From positions 5,674,638 to 5,738,637 of the forward strand of contig CM030938.1 of assembly GCA_018136815.1 (NCBI GenBank): a stretch of DNA of 64,000 nucleotides. Direction: 5' to 3'. Under the pieces are notes generated by a model. The model saw nothing but the letters and a program-made list of their open reading frames with translations, was not told where the DNA came from and made no database searches. The translations under genes were made by a program, and so were the position numbers. The stretch is from Isochrysis galbana (Eukaryota; Haptophyta; Isochrysidales; Isochrysidaceae). Positions within the stretch are counted from its first letter, which is position 1, and the number at the start of each line of letters is the position of its first letter. Shown in pieces: positions 20,553-31,053 of the stretch.

Positions 20553-20770
20553 AAAAACATTCTTGAAGCTTGAAGATGTCCGCTAAAAAAAGACTGAAAG
20601 TTCTGGGCTACACACCTACTAGACTAGGGCATTTCCCTATCTCTATTGACATCGCCCTTCTCTTCCCTGTCCTCCACTCCCTCCCCTTTCCCCCGTCATT
20701 CCTTTGTCGTCGGTATCCGGGGTTCGGCCCAGGTGCGCTACCTTGGGCCTGTGAGTCAATAGCAGCATAG
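20553..20770 (+). repeat. Dispersed repeat, copy 1
   Basis: Blocks AAAACATTCTTGAAG, CATTTCCCT, GACATCGCCCTT and TTCGGCCCAGGTGCGCTACC recur in the same order at 29272-29440 (for example AAAACATTCTTGAAGGCGAC and TCGGCCCATGTACACTAGCC). Identity is moderate, so this is an old repeat. Confidence 0.5.
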
Positions 20771-22178
20771 CGGGCACCTTCAAGAATATTTTTTAACTAT
20801 AGGGCTCCACGCTCCCCTTCTCTCTCCCGGCCCGGCCCGCTGCGCCGGCCGATCAAGTGATAGCCGACGCGCAAGGATTGCCGTGTCCCTTTCCCTTTGC
20901 CCATGTGAGCGTGCGTGTGTGTGTTTTCGTTTTAGTTTCTAGCGACTAGCGACTAGCGACTAGGGACCCTGTTTCCTGTTCTCCATAGGTGGTCGTCGTC
21001 GCAGGCAGAACAAGTGCAAGCGTCTGTCGAGCGGCAGATCTCTCTTCTGCAGCCCTTCTCTCCGCACTGTCCACGAAAAAGTACAAAACGAAGCAGCCGT
21101 TTGGCTGCTGCGGTCCCGGAAGTAAACAGTAAAGCGTTGTGTACTCGACTAAGGGTATGCAAAATTACAACAAAATCCCGCTGCAACCGAGCCCGGCCAA
21201 GTGGCAAGAGTGGGGTTGAGAGAGAGAGAGAGAGGAGACAAGTATAAGAGTAGTTGGACGACGGCGCCTCGTCCGGATCCCCCCCCCTCTCCCCTCCCCC
21301 ACAGCTCTCTCTCTACTCTCTCTCTCTCTCCCTCTACTCTCTCTCTCTCTCCCTCTCTACTCTCTCTTTCTCCTCCTCTCTTCTCCCTCCCTCCCTGCCT
21401 CCCTCCCTCTTTCTCTCTCTCCCCCTCTCTCTCTCTCCCTCTTCCTCTGTCTCTTCTCTCTCTCTCTGCCCTTCCACTCTCTCCCTCTCTCGTCTCTCTC
21501 CCTCCCTCCCTCCCTCTCTCTCTCATCCCCCTCTACTACACTCTCTCCCTCTCCATCTCTCTCTCTCTTCTCTCTCTCACCCTCCTTCCCCTCTCTCTCT
21601 CTCTCTCTCATCCCCTTCTACTCTCTAAACTCTCTCTCCTCGATGGGAGAGAGAGAGAGAGGGCCGAACCCCTCCGCGTTCCTCCCGCTGACCCTCCGCG
21701 GTCCGCCCCCCCCCCCCCCCTTCTCTCTTCTCTCTTCTTCTCCCACGTCCTGTTCTTCTCTCTTCTCTGACTCGAATACATATGTAATCCCTCCTCTTTA
21801 TCCTGTAGCTGAGGTCTGTAGTACAATAGTCTACACCCCCACGGTCTTACTCTCTCTTCTCTCTCTCCCTCTCTTTCTCATCCTCTCGTCTCCCATATCT
21901 TAGCACTCGAGTACCTCCTTCCCTCTCTCTCGCGTCCCCGTGACATTGACACTCTGACTGCCCGCGTCGCGCCCTCTCTTCTCTTCTCTTGTAAGAACTT
22001 CTTTTCTTTTCTCTCCGTGGACGACTTCTTGATAAATCGCTCGAAGAGGACCGGGTCTCGATGAAGCGCTGTCTATTCCCACTTCTCCCTCTGAATGTAA
22101 TGTTCTTCTACCTCCCCACTTTCGCTCCCTCTCTCTCTTCCCTCTTTCTCTCTCTCTCGCTCTCTCCTCCCCACCACC
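20771..22178 (+). promoter_or_regulatory. Region upstream of the FAIM-PDZ gene, CT-rich
   Basis: No gene is supported. 21275-21640 is almost pure CT on the sense strand. 22120-22170 is again CT-rich and ends in CCACCACC directly before the ATG at 22179. Confidence 0.5.
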
Positions 22179-24359
22179 ATGTCCCCCTGGCTCAGCAAGC
22201 CCCAACCCTCCAAAGCCGGCTCACTCACTCTCGACGACGTCACTCTGCACTCACGCCGCTCCTCCTCCTCCTCCTCCGCCTCCCGCCCTCGCTCTCCCTT
22301 CAAAATCGGCCTCACAGCCTCAACCACCACACACGCTTCGCCACTGCTCGATGCCGTAAATAGAAAACAGAGGCTCAGGATGGAGAGGAATTCGCTCAGT
22401 GGCTCGGAGGCAGGCTCGTCGAAGGAGGGGCATCTGGCCTTCTCACTCCCACCCAATTCCGCAGAGTTAGACCCCTCGCGACCACGGTTGAAGAAGGATG
22501 TGCTGCGCACCACCTCGCTAGTCAAGGCGAAGGCGGCCTCGATTGGCTGGGCCATCGTGGCAGATCAGGAGACAGGGGCGCTCCGAACGACGCGCGTCAT
22601 TCAGGAGCCCGTGATAAATAAGCACTGCCACACCACCATTGACTGGCTATGGTCCGAGAGGGGGGGCACCGAGTATCGCATCAAGCTCAAGCACGCCCGA
22701 CTCACAGGATACTGCTCAATCGAGGTGCGATGCATCGCCCGCGGGGCACCCCCTGCCAGCTTTCAGGCGTGCACGCTGTGGGCAGCGAGGGGCCAGCCAA
22801 ACCTATGTATACGAGGGTGTCGCGGCTCACTGCTCGTGGCGGGGTCCTCAGCGATACGGCCTCCTCGTCGTCCTGCTGTTTTAGGTCAACAACCAGCGTG
22901 TCTCCCGCGCGCGTGCCCTCTCCAACATCCTTAAAGGCGGCGGCGCCACTGTCCACACGGTCGATATCGCCGGCCACGAGGTCACCATGCGGATAATCAA
23001 GGCGCGCGGCGTGCTCGGGCTTACGGCTTGCCTTGTGACCCGCTGACAGGCCGCGTGCACATTCCAGCCCCGCCTGCCTAAGCTCGGTTGCCAATCCGTC
23101 TTGCAGAAGGACCCTCCTGGACTACGCGCGCGCCCGTACTTTGTGTATCAGATCATGATTGATGGTACGTTCCCTGGCCTGCTAGGCTGTTCCGTGCCGC
23201 ATGGCCAGTCCACGGCGCACCGGCTCCGCCCCTGACTCAGTGACCTCATCACCGGCCCACTCAGGCGAATCAATCGAGCGTGACCTCGGCCAGCTGGCGC
23301 CAGGTGTGCCACAGAGCGTCGGCACGCACATGGTCCGCATGGACTGCGACAACGGCTCATTTGGCATGACTCTCGCCAACTGCGGCAAGCGCGATGATGG
23401 CGTGGTCGTCCTGCATGTCGACCCTGATGGTGCCGCCTTCAAGTCGGGCGTCATGGTGGGTGATGTGCTCCTCGCCATTGGCTCAGAGCGAAACCTCGAC
23501 CTGAGCATGGCCACGCGCCTTCTGCGCAACCCGCGCTACGAAACTGTGTTCGAGTTTGCTGGCGCCTCGCGTTCGCGCATGCTTGTTGTCCCCAACCCGT
23601 TCACCGCCGGCCACAATGGTGTCATCATAGTGGCGGACTGTGCGTGTGGCATAGGCGTCTTTGTCAAATTTGTCGAGAGCTGGACCGGGCCGCAGCGGAA
23701 GGGTGCGCCGCCGCCTCTTTCCCGAACGCGATGTCCGGCTGTCACCTACGGTGCACCCACGTGCATATTCCGTCCGTGGACTGGCCCTTGCTGTCCGACA
23801 CCCCAACCTCGCCCACCTACTTGTAGGTGTGAGCCGGCTCGCCGTGGGCGACGTGATCCTCGCCGTCAATGGGCGCGTCGCCGAGTCTGCCGCTGAGGTA
23901 CACCGCTTCATGCAGAAGGGGCCCAACGAGCTCCTCTTCGTCGTGGCTGGTCGTGTTCTCACCGCCGCTGAGGAGTCAGCCGCCGCGGCCAATAAGTCAG
24001 CGAGGTTGGTGGGACCAACGCCCGCCGCGGCCGCCGGCCCTCTTCACCATTCGGCACTCAAACAGCCTAATGCAGCATTGCAGTCGCGGAAGAGTGGCAA
24101 GGAGCGCATTAGCACTGCAGACATTTCGGCAGTCGATCTTGCGATGGCGCGCCGCTCGCGCTACTCGACCGCCTCGGCCTCCGCCTCGGCCGAGGCACGC
24201 GCCTCGGTGCCTGGGGGCACGTCGTCCGGCCCTTCGGTTGCCTCTGGAGGCGCCATCGCCCCTGCGGCCAACGGGACTGTCCGACGCTACTCGGAGGCGA
24301 GTCCGGCATTGCTACGGGTTTCACGCGCCTCGTCCGGCTCGGTGGCGCACCACTACTAG
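22179..24359 (+). CDS. FAIM-like domain protein with two PDZ domains
   Basis: Five exons are supported by phase: 22179-22724, 22885-23010, 23107-23164, 23265-23702 and 23827-24359, giving 566 residues. The donor of exon 2 is the least certain (GT at 23011 or GC at 23002). After a Ser-rich N-terminus, residues about 135-245 resemble FAIM1, an all-beta fold (TEYRIKLKHARLTGYCSIE, HTVDIAGHEVTMRIIK, YFVYQIMIDGE). PDZ1 is NGSFGMTLANCGKRDDGVVV through FKSGVMVGDVLLAIGS. PDZ2 is rebuilt only if 23703-23826 is removed, joining GVFVKFVESWTGPQRKG to VSRLAVGDVILAVNG, which is strong support for that intron. The C-terminal 130 residues are low-complexity Ser/Ala. It is probably a scaffold protein; its partners are unknown. 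Confidence 0.75.
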
Positions 24360-25361
24360 ACATCCAACCCGCATGCTTGCCTGCGCATGAACTCGCGCCC
24401 AAGCCTCACCGCGCTGAGGCGGGCCGGTTCGGACCGGCTGAATTCGCGTGTGGCAACACGCACCTCGGTATCTCACTGTGCGGCGCGCATAGACTTGCTT
24501 GTCACCGTCCCTCTTATCTTACCAGTTGAATATAGCTCGCCGCCTGGCCGCGCCGCTTGGTGATTTCTGCGACAACATGCCCCCAATTAGGGAAATCGTT
24601 CCGCTGCACCTTTGGTCTAATTGGGCGGATTGATAGATCAAACAAGCATGGGTGCTGTTGGCTCCCTTTGTACGGTATTCGGTGAGCATGACCTCCCGTG
24701 GCGGTCCCCCTTTCATGCTTCGAATCTCTTCTGCCTTCTCGAGACTAACGAGGAGCGCCAGACCTAAACCGTCATGTTTTGTTCAAGTTGGAATGCCGGA
24801 AGAGGACCTTGGACATGCCGACATGCCTCTTGTGCTAGAACTGACGAGTGGGGTTTTATGGAGGCCCTTTTTCACACCTTGCATTAGGCCTGCAAGGAAT
24901 ACTTTTGAAGATTTGGGGTTATTGGCTATCACCTACAACAGACACGGCACTGACTACTTGTCTATCGGCATCGCCCTAGCGGCTAAAACATCTTAGCGAC
25001 ATTCCCCCAATGTAATCGCGACGGCTAGGGCTATATGCTATATGCTCATGGTACTCCCTATTACCCGGGCCCTACGCGTTTCGCGCACCAACCTTGATGT
25101 GCCTGAGCTTCAACGTGTGGCCGCAGCGATTCGGATTCCGATGGATCATCCGAGTCTACGGGATATGCTGGAAATGGATATCTCTGGATAGATGTGGGAT
25201 ATTTGGGCGCTGTGAGCGTGCGGCGTGCGGTGCCCAAAAACAAAATTCGCATTCGGCGCGTCGCCGCAGAGCCGCTGTACCCCTGCGGCGCTCACGATTG
25301 GGAGGTGACAAATCAAGCAAATACGTAATAAACAATGTTGTTACTATAATAGTAATTCCAA
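24360..25361. other. Intergenic region, no supported gene
   Basis: Frames are short and lack domains. 25165-25212 has TGGATATCTC/GGATATTTGGGCG motifs like those after the hAT gene. 25093-25131 contains GATGTGCCTGAGCTTCAACG, distantly related to the 165-bp repeat at 41325 and 47415. Confidence 0.45.
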
Positions 25362-25950
25362 CTAAGTTTATACTTGGTTGACCCATGGGGGGGCACGAGC
25401 CCCCCCCTCTCTCCACTCCTCCCCTGCCATGGGGGAGGAACCACCCATCCTCCTGGCATGCCTGATGGCTTGCCAGGAGGCCATTGCCCTACTGACCCAC
25501 TCCCTTCCCCACAGGCTCGCCCCATTCGCCCATCCTGGCCCCTCGTGACCAGCCCATTGCTCCAACCCCCCTCCCCCCTGGTCGACAGGCAGACAGGTGC
25601 AGATTGGGGGCCCCAGAGGCTCAGGAGCGCCAGCGAGGGAGAGGCAGGGGAGGCCAGGGCCCAGTCCCAGCCTCCTCTGCCCCCAGAGCTGGCCTCCAGG
25701 AGCCTCCAGGGGTCGCCAGGGGCAGCTGCAGGCCTGCCGCAGGCGCGCCATCGCGCGTGCCGCAGGAGAGGGGAGAGAGAGCGCGGAAAAGGGGGTGGGC
25801 GCGAGCGAGAGCTCCGCCCACCGGAAAATCGGTAAGTCTCGCGCCTGTTTACAGGATAAGACGAGACAGAGTGGGCCGCCCACTCGGAGACACAGGAGGA
25901 AGGGGGGGAAAGATCACCGGGGGGTGGCGCGGGCCACCGGACCATATCTA
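25362..25950 (-). repeat. GC-rich dispersed repeat R1, inverted copy
   Basis: The copy begins with AACTAAGTTTATACTTGGTT, the reverse complement of the R1 terminal hairpin, and runs through the same blocks as 46966-46465 read backwards. In this direction its core also aligns with the 56103-57015 element, which shows that R1 and R3 are one superfamily. Confidence 0.8.
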
Positions 25951-26217
25951 AGCCCTCCACCCCAATCCCCCTAGTAGTGTACGGGGGGAGCCGCCTGATG
26001 GCGGGGGGAGAAGGGCCGGGGAATGGGGGTGTAGAGAGTATGCTACGTGCTACTTGTAGTGGGTAGTGGTTCCATTCGCCGCGAGTGCGGTAAGAATATT
26101 AAAAGGTTTACTATAATAGTGATTGCCCATCTCACCTGCGAGAGCGCCACCCCGCTCCCTGCTGCCACCCGCGATGTGTTGCTAAGGCGGCGTGCGCGCG
26201 CGCGCGGGAGCCGCGTA

Positions 26218-26345
26218 CCCCCCCCGGTATTTGGACCGTATTTGTATCTAGCACCGTATCTGGCCGTATCTGGGAGTTGACCCAGATACAGCCGTATCTA
26301 CCGTATCTGGGGGACCGATGGTCCGTATCTCCCATCTACCATCTA
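26218..26345. promoter_or_regulatory. Cluster of CCGTATCTGG motifs
   Basis: Seven or more copies of CCGTATCT(GG) or its reverse complement CCAGATAC lie within 125 bases, about 330 bases upstream of the CBM2-like gene. The close spacing in both orientations suggests binding sites (GATA-type core AGATAC) or a decayed tandem repeat. Confidence 0.4.
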
Positions 26346-26669
26346 GAAGCAGCTAGGAACTAGGAAGTGGATAGGCTGAGGCTGAGGCTGAGGCTGAGTG
26401 AGAGGTTTGTTTGGTACTAATGGAGTGTTCAGAACGAGGAACGAGAACGGGAACGAGAACGAGAACGAGGGTGACGAACGACGAACGACAGACGACAGAC
26501 GGATAGAGTCCGATGGACTGAGGACTGACGACACGGCACCACACTCACGCCAAAAAAAAAAGGTCGTTTGAGTTTGATTGAGCGAGCGAGGGTGCGGGGG
26601 TTTTCTTTTTGCTGCGGCGGGCGGGCGGAGTGGGGAGTGCGGCGCGGCGCGGCGGGCGGTGGCGTCACG

Positions 26670-29129
26670 ATGGGCGGCGTGCGGCGCGGCGTCCCTCTGG
26701 CGCTCCTGTGGGCTTTGCGCGTGCTGTGGGCTGTACACGAGGTATGCGCGGCAAAGTTTGAGATGCACGGCGCCTGTGCGGCTGTCGTGACGCTGCAGAA
26801 GTGGCAGGAGGCGCCCGTGGACAGGGGGGAGCCCGTGGGCAAGTGGGACATGAGGGTCAAAGTGCACCCATGGACACTTTTCGGCAAAGTTCACGTACGC
26901 CTGCGCGGCAACGGGCTGGTGACGGAGAACGTCTTTGGTGCGTCCGCAGACGGACCGCTCGGACCCTCCGAACTTACCCTCGTCCTCTCGCCGGACCCCG
27001 TTGGAGGGGAAGACCAGTTCGAGCTGAGCGGCAGTGGGCTGCTGGTGGGCGACCCAGCACTCTCGTGCTCAGATCTCGCGACGGAGGAGCAGCTAGCGCA
27101 CGGCGAGTGCGAGCTGGGTGCGCACCTGCAGATCAAGGGGTTCGAGCCCGCCACCGACATTGCGCCCGGCCACTTCAGCTTCCTCGTGCACCTCGAGACG
27201 TGGGTCGAGCCGTCCAAGGTCAGCTTTAACTTTCGCAATGGGGACACCGCGAGGGTGACCGACTTCTGGAACGCTGAACTGGTGGCGGGCGGCGCAGAGG
27301 GGGACACGCACGTGAGCTTCAAGATCAAGAAGAATGTACTCGCCTGGGTCGGTGAGCGCAAGTCGTCCTTTGGTTTCTCTTTCGTCGGCTCGCTCACTGC
27401 GATGCCCGGCATTGTGTGCTCCGACTTCGGCAAGCCCTTCCCGCGGCCACCGCCGCCTTCGCCGCCCGGGCTACCTCCTGTCTCGCCGCCCCACTACGAG
27501 ACAGACGCAACGCTCTGCTTTCTTGGCGGAGAGGCCACCTGGCTTCATGCACCCGACCCCGACCCGCAGATCGGCTGGGCGCTCCCTTGGCAGGTGGCCG
27601 TCTCGCTGCCGCGTTGGGAGCCGGGCGTCACAGTCGTCATCGCGTTTGAGGGCGAAAAGCTGTACGAACACCCGGTGCGGCTGTCTCGAATCGAGCCGGA
27701 TGACGGGGGCACGCGCGTGGAGACGGTCACGGCGCATTCGCTCGGCATCGCGCTGCTGCCCAGCCCGCTGAACGCCTTCACCATCACTGGGACCGGGGCC
27801 GTGACTGGTATCAGGTCAATGAGCTGTTGCTGCCAAGCGCCGCCTCCGCCGCCTCCGCCGCCTCCGCAGTACCAGTTGAGCGCGATGGACGCGTGGCTCG
27901 CGTCGCATGCCGCCTCGCCACCGCCTAAACCGCCGCCACCGCCACGCCCACCGCGAATCGATCGCACCATCGACGGGCTCGCGATCACCTCGCCCGCGCC
28001 CCCGCCGTTTCCACCGCCTCCGCCAAAGGGCGATGTCTCGACGTGGACGCGCGTTTTCGCGATGATCGTCGGCTTCGCCGTGCTCATGTTTTCCGGACTG
28101 CGCTGGTTAGAGCGCCGTTCCGAGGCCCACCTCAAGAAGATCAACAAGGAAAAGACCGTGAAGAAGATTGCGCTCACACGGGCTATTGCGCCAGCCACGG
28201 AAGAGCCAACTCCAGGGGCCGCCAAGAAGTCGATCGTGCACGTTGTGAGGGAGGAGGGCCCGTGCCCTGAGAAGGCGGCAGCCAAGGCGCTGCTGATGCA
28301 GATGCAGGGTGCAGGAAGCAGCTCGGACGAGGAAACGCTGGGCATCCGCGCTGCTCGCACTGCGAGCAAGGGCACAAAGCCCACAGCGGCACGCAAGAAT
28401 GCAGCGTCGAGTGGTAGCTCCAGTTCAGATTCGGACAGCAGCTCGCGTAGCAGCGATTCGGTTAGTGGGAGGGGTAGGGCGTTGAGCGGCAGTGACAGCG
28501 ATAATGGCGAAGGCAGCTTGGATGATGGAGTAAGCGCTGAGAGCTCACGGTGCGCTAAGATTGTGGTGCACACTGAAGCAAGCGGGAGCTCTCCCAAGTC
28601 GTTCAGCTTTGACTCTCGGCTCATCGACTCAGCCGAGGAGCTCATGGAACTTGTCGCGGACGGGTTAGGGAGGGAATTGTCGGAGGTGCGGCTAGAGCTG
28701 GTGGACAAGACGGGACGAGTCAAGCCCGTCAAATCGTCGACCAAGGTTTCTGCGTTGCACGCTGCCTGCATGATCCGCCTCGCGCAAGCGCCATCTAAAA
28801 CCGCTACACGTGCTGAGCGCGCCAAGAACCTATTGCGCGCGCCGTTGCGCAGACGGGGTGAAGGCAAGAAGAGCCGAAGCGGACATGTGGCGTTGCGCGA
28901 GGAGGAATCCGATGATGACATAGAGGATGTGGCCGCGTTGCGACCTGCCGTCAGCATAAGCAACCATTGCGTCATCGACGTTGACGACGAGGTGGACTCG
29001 TTGCTTGCGCCTGCTAGCGGCTCTAGCGGCACACATGGAAAACGGAGAGGCCGAGGAGTAAAGGCCAAGGTCTGCAAGCAAGGCGCAGATCAAGCAGGAG
29101 ACGTGGAGGATATGACAGGGCTAGACTAA
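26670..29129 (+). CDS. Type I membrane protein with CBM2-like ectodomains
   Basis: The ATG at 26670 (MGGVRRGVPLALLWALRVLW) gives 819 residues with a signal peptide ending near VCAA; the frame is open further upstream without a better start. The ectodomain has three beta-rich units. The second (FNFRNGDTARVTDFWNAELV ... SSFGFSFVGS) matches the pattern of carbohydrate-binding family 2 modules; the first and third are similar but weaker. Poly-proline linkers (APPPPPPPPPQYQ; SPPPKPPPPPRPP) separate them, as in pherophorins. One transmembrane helix follows (VFAMIVGFAVLMFSGLRWL). The cytoplasmic tail of about 310 residues is Ser/Asp-rich, has a ubiquitin-like stretch (KIVVHTEASG ... LELVDKTGRVKP) and ends in a basic KRRGRG sequence. 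A role in wall or scale polysaccharide sensing or anchoring is inferred. It is a single exon. Confidence 0.75.
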   Translation: MGGVRRGVPLALLWALRVLWAVHEVCAAKFEMHGACAAVVTLQKWQEAPVDRGEPVGKWDMRVKVHPWTLFGKVHVRLRGNGLVTENVFGASADGPLGPSELTLVLSPDPVGGEDQFELSGSGLLVGDPALSCSDLATEEQLAHGECELGAHLQIKGFEPATDIAPGHFSFLVHLETWVEPSKVSFNFRNGDTARVTDFWNAELVAGGAEGDTHVSFKIKKNVLAWVGERKSSFGFSFVGSLTAMPGIVCSDFGKPFPRPPPPSPPGLPPVSPPHYETDATLCFLGGEATWLHAPDPDPQIGWALPWQVAVSLPRWEPGVTVVIAFEGEKLYEHPVRLSRIEPDDGGTRVETVTAHSLGIALLPSPLNAFTITGTGAVTGIRSMSCCCQAPPPPPPPPPQYQLSAMDAWLASHAASPPPKPPPPPRPPRIDRTIDGLAITSPAPPPFPPPPPKGDVSTWTRVFAMIVGFAVLMFSGLRWLERRSEAHLKKINKEKTVKKIALTRAIAPATEEPTPGAAKKSIVHVVREEGPCPEKAAAKALLMQMQGAGSSSDEETLGIRAARTASKGTKPTAARKNAASSGSSSSDSDSSSRSSDSVSGRGRALSGSDSDNGEGSLDDGVSAESSRCAKIVVHTEASGSSPKSFSFDSRLIDSAEELMELVADGLGRELSEVRLELVDKTGRVKPVKSSTKVSALHAACMIRLAQAPSKTATRAERAKNLLRAPLRRRGEGKKSRSGHVALREEESDDDIEDVAALRPAVSISNHCVIDVDDEVDSLLAPASGSSGTHGKRRGRGVKAKVCKQGADQAGDVEDMTGLD

Positions 29130-29271
29130 CATGGATAGGACAGCATACAGCCAATGGGACCTGGCTATGCATTCATCATGGTTATGGCACGGCGACAAAG
29201 GGCGGAATACATCGCATGGGAGTTTGCACCCACTATGCATCCGACGAAATCGAGTCTGTGACGGCTGTAAA

Positions 29272-29440
29272 AAAACATTCTTGAAGGCGACCGCTAAGCT
29301 ACTAGCTACATTTCCCTCACTGGGTCAGCGCCGATATCGCCCTAGCCCCTACCTCTCTCCCCTTCCTACTCCCCCCCTCACCCCTTTTTCTTTGGTTTTG
29401 GTTTGGGGGTCGGCCCATGTACACTAGCCTTTGGGCGTAG
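29272..29440 (+). repeat. Dispersed repeat, copy 2
   Basis: This copy shares ordered blocks with 20553-20770. It lies about 140 bases after the stop of the CBM2-like gene and carries no frame of note. Confidence 0.45.
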
Positions 29441-30057
29441 CATTGGGGGAGTGGTGGGATGGGCCTTTTGGTGCGCTTTGATTGGCGGCTGGGTTCGGAT
29501 TGCTGCTAGGTGCGGGCCCAGCCCATTGGCTTCCCCTATGGGTATGCGGGATCTTGGGGGCGTTTCGCCTCGTGCGCCCGTGTGTTATCCTTGAGCGCCT
29601 ATGGGCAGGTGTTGTTCACTCACGTGTTTGTTAGCCCGGTTAGCGTCCTTTTCAGCACTAGTTTCCACCTCTCCTAGTGTCTAGTGTCCAAGGATTGCGC
29701 AAGGCCACCCCCTACCTGCCCCGACATCCGCATCCCCCCTCCGACAAACCCTCTCCCACCGCCCATGAAAGGCAATGGCGTCGGTGAGTGACCCTCCTCC
29801 CTTGCCCCGCGCGTGGCGGTCTTATATTTTGGGGAGATTGAGGCGGGCGCTCACGGAAAGGTATTAGAGAGCGGTGAATGTGAATGTGGGGCGCATCACT
29901 CTTAGTAACCCGGAGCTTCCGCGACGTCCGATCGCGCGTTATCCGTCGAAAAATGGCCTGGAGGTGGTGGCCATGATGGGCGCCATGAAGATGAAAAAAA
30001 AAATCTAAAGATTTTGGGTGGCATCGCGCCGTCGCTCGGGAGTGACGGGGGTAGACC
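29441..30057. other. Intergenic region, no supported gene
   Basis: Frames on the minus strand (29712-30245) are Arg/Pro-rich shadows. No repeat match beyond the element that starts at 30058 was seen. Confidence 0.35.
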
Positions 30058-30590
30058 CTCCACTGTGGCAAAAAAGGGGGGTCCGCCAGCCACCGCCCCT
30101 GCCCCCCCCCCCTCTCCCACGGAATCGGAGCTGCCAGTTCCGACGAGCTCTCTCTCTCCTCTCCTCTCGGTCGCGGTGTCCTCTCTCTGCAAAGGGGGTT
30201 GGGAACCGTCTCATCGATAATATATGTACAGGCGCTCGACATCACTCTTACATAGCAGTTTCATTCAGCTGCGAATCATCTAAATACTTTCCTGAAAAAT
30301 TATAAGTTATATGAGATATGAGGCTGTTTTATACAGTTTTCTGAATTGGCAGGTAGCCAATATTCTTTAGGGGCATCATGATCCACCTGTTCGAGAATTC
30401 TCGTGCAGCGCCCGATGTTCACGTCCTTTCCATTCTTACGAATTGCGAATTAATCAACGACGCTCTTTTACAACTTTTTTCATAAATGGCTCTGCTTTTC
30501 TCCACAAATGTAGTCTCTTGCCTACCTGCCCTCTGCCCTCCATCCACGAGGCTCCCTCGCTCCCTCTCCTCCCTAGGAGTACTGGTCGGG
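30058..30590 (+). repeat. Upstream part of coiled-coil-ORF element, copy 2
   Basis: This copy aligns with 6618-7146: CACTGTGGCAAAAAAGGGGG, GCCAGCCACCGCCCCT, CCGACGAGCTCTC, a central AT-rich block and GGAGTACTGGTCGGG before the ATG. Divergence is substantial, with many indels. Confidence 0.65.
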
Positions 30591-30926
30591 ATGAGGGGCG
30601 ATGCACAGAGTGAGGCTTGGGCCGAGGTTGCGCGGCTGAAGGGCCGGCTTGAGGAGGCTGAGGGCTACGTGCGACGGCTCACGGCGGACCGCAAGCATCT
30701 GAGCTCGCAGTACGAGTTTCAGCGCCGCCGCTGCGCAGTTCTGTCAACGGCGGCGGAGATGCAGTCGAGCAGAGTCTCAGCCATCGCGTCGTCGTCGATG
30801 TGGGACAAGGAGGCGAGCGTCCTGGCAAAGATGATGGCTCGGTGGACGAACCAGGACGACCTGCCTGTGAACATCGACAGCATGGAACACGCCGCGCTCA
30901 ATGAAACGGTGGTGTCCATGCTGTGA
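30591..30926 (+). CDS. Coiled-coil ORF of a dispersed element, copy 2
   Basis: This ORF has 111 residues and starts MRGDAQSEAWAEVARLKG, the same as copy 1. The first 45 residues are nearly identical between copies; after QRRRC they diverge completely (here AVLSTAAEMQSSRVSAIASS). The conserved part is therefore the N-terminal coiled coil. The frame stays open upstream to 30486, but homology of the preceding DNA to copy 1 favours the ATG at 30591. A GC-rich repeat follows directly. Confidence 0.6.
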   Translation: MRGDAQSEAWAEVARLKGRLEEAEGYVRRLTADRKHLSSQYEFQRRRCAVLSTAAEMQSSRVSAIASSSMWDKEASVLAKMMARWTNQDDLPVNIDSMEHAALNETVVSML

Positions 30927-31053
30927 TAGGATCGCCTGTGCGCTTGCATACCATAGCACCCCCCCTTCCCTGGTCGCCAGGCAGACAGATGCCTCTGGGC
31001 GGCTCCCATGGCCAGCGAGGCAAGCGTGGGAGAGGCAGGGGGGGCCAGGGGCT

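Noticed and set aside
27545-29077. 510-codon minus-strand frame
   Set aside because: It is the antisense shadow of the CBM2-like gene, which has a signal peptide, membrane helix and sensible codon use.
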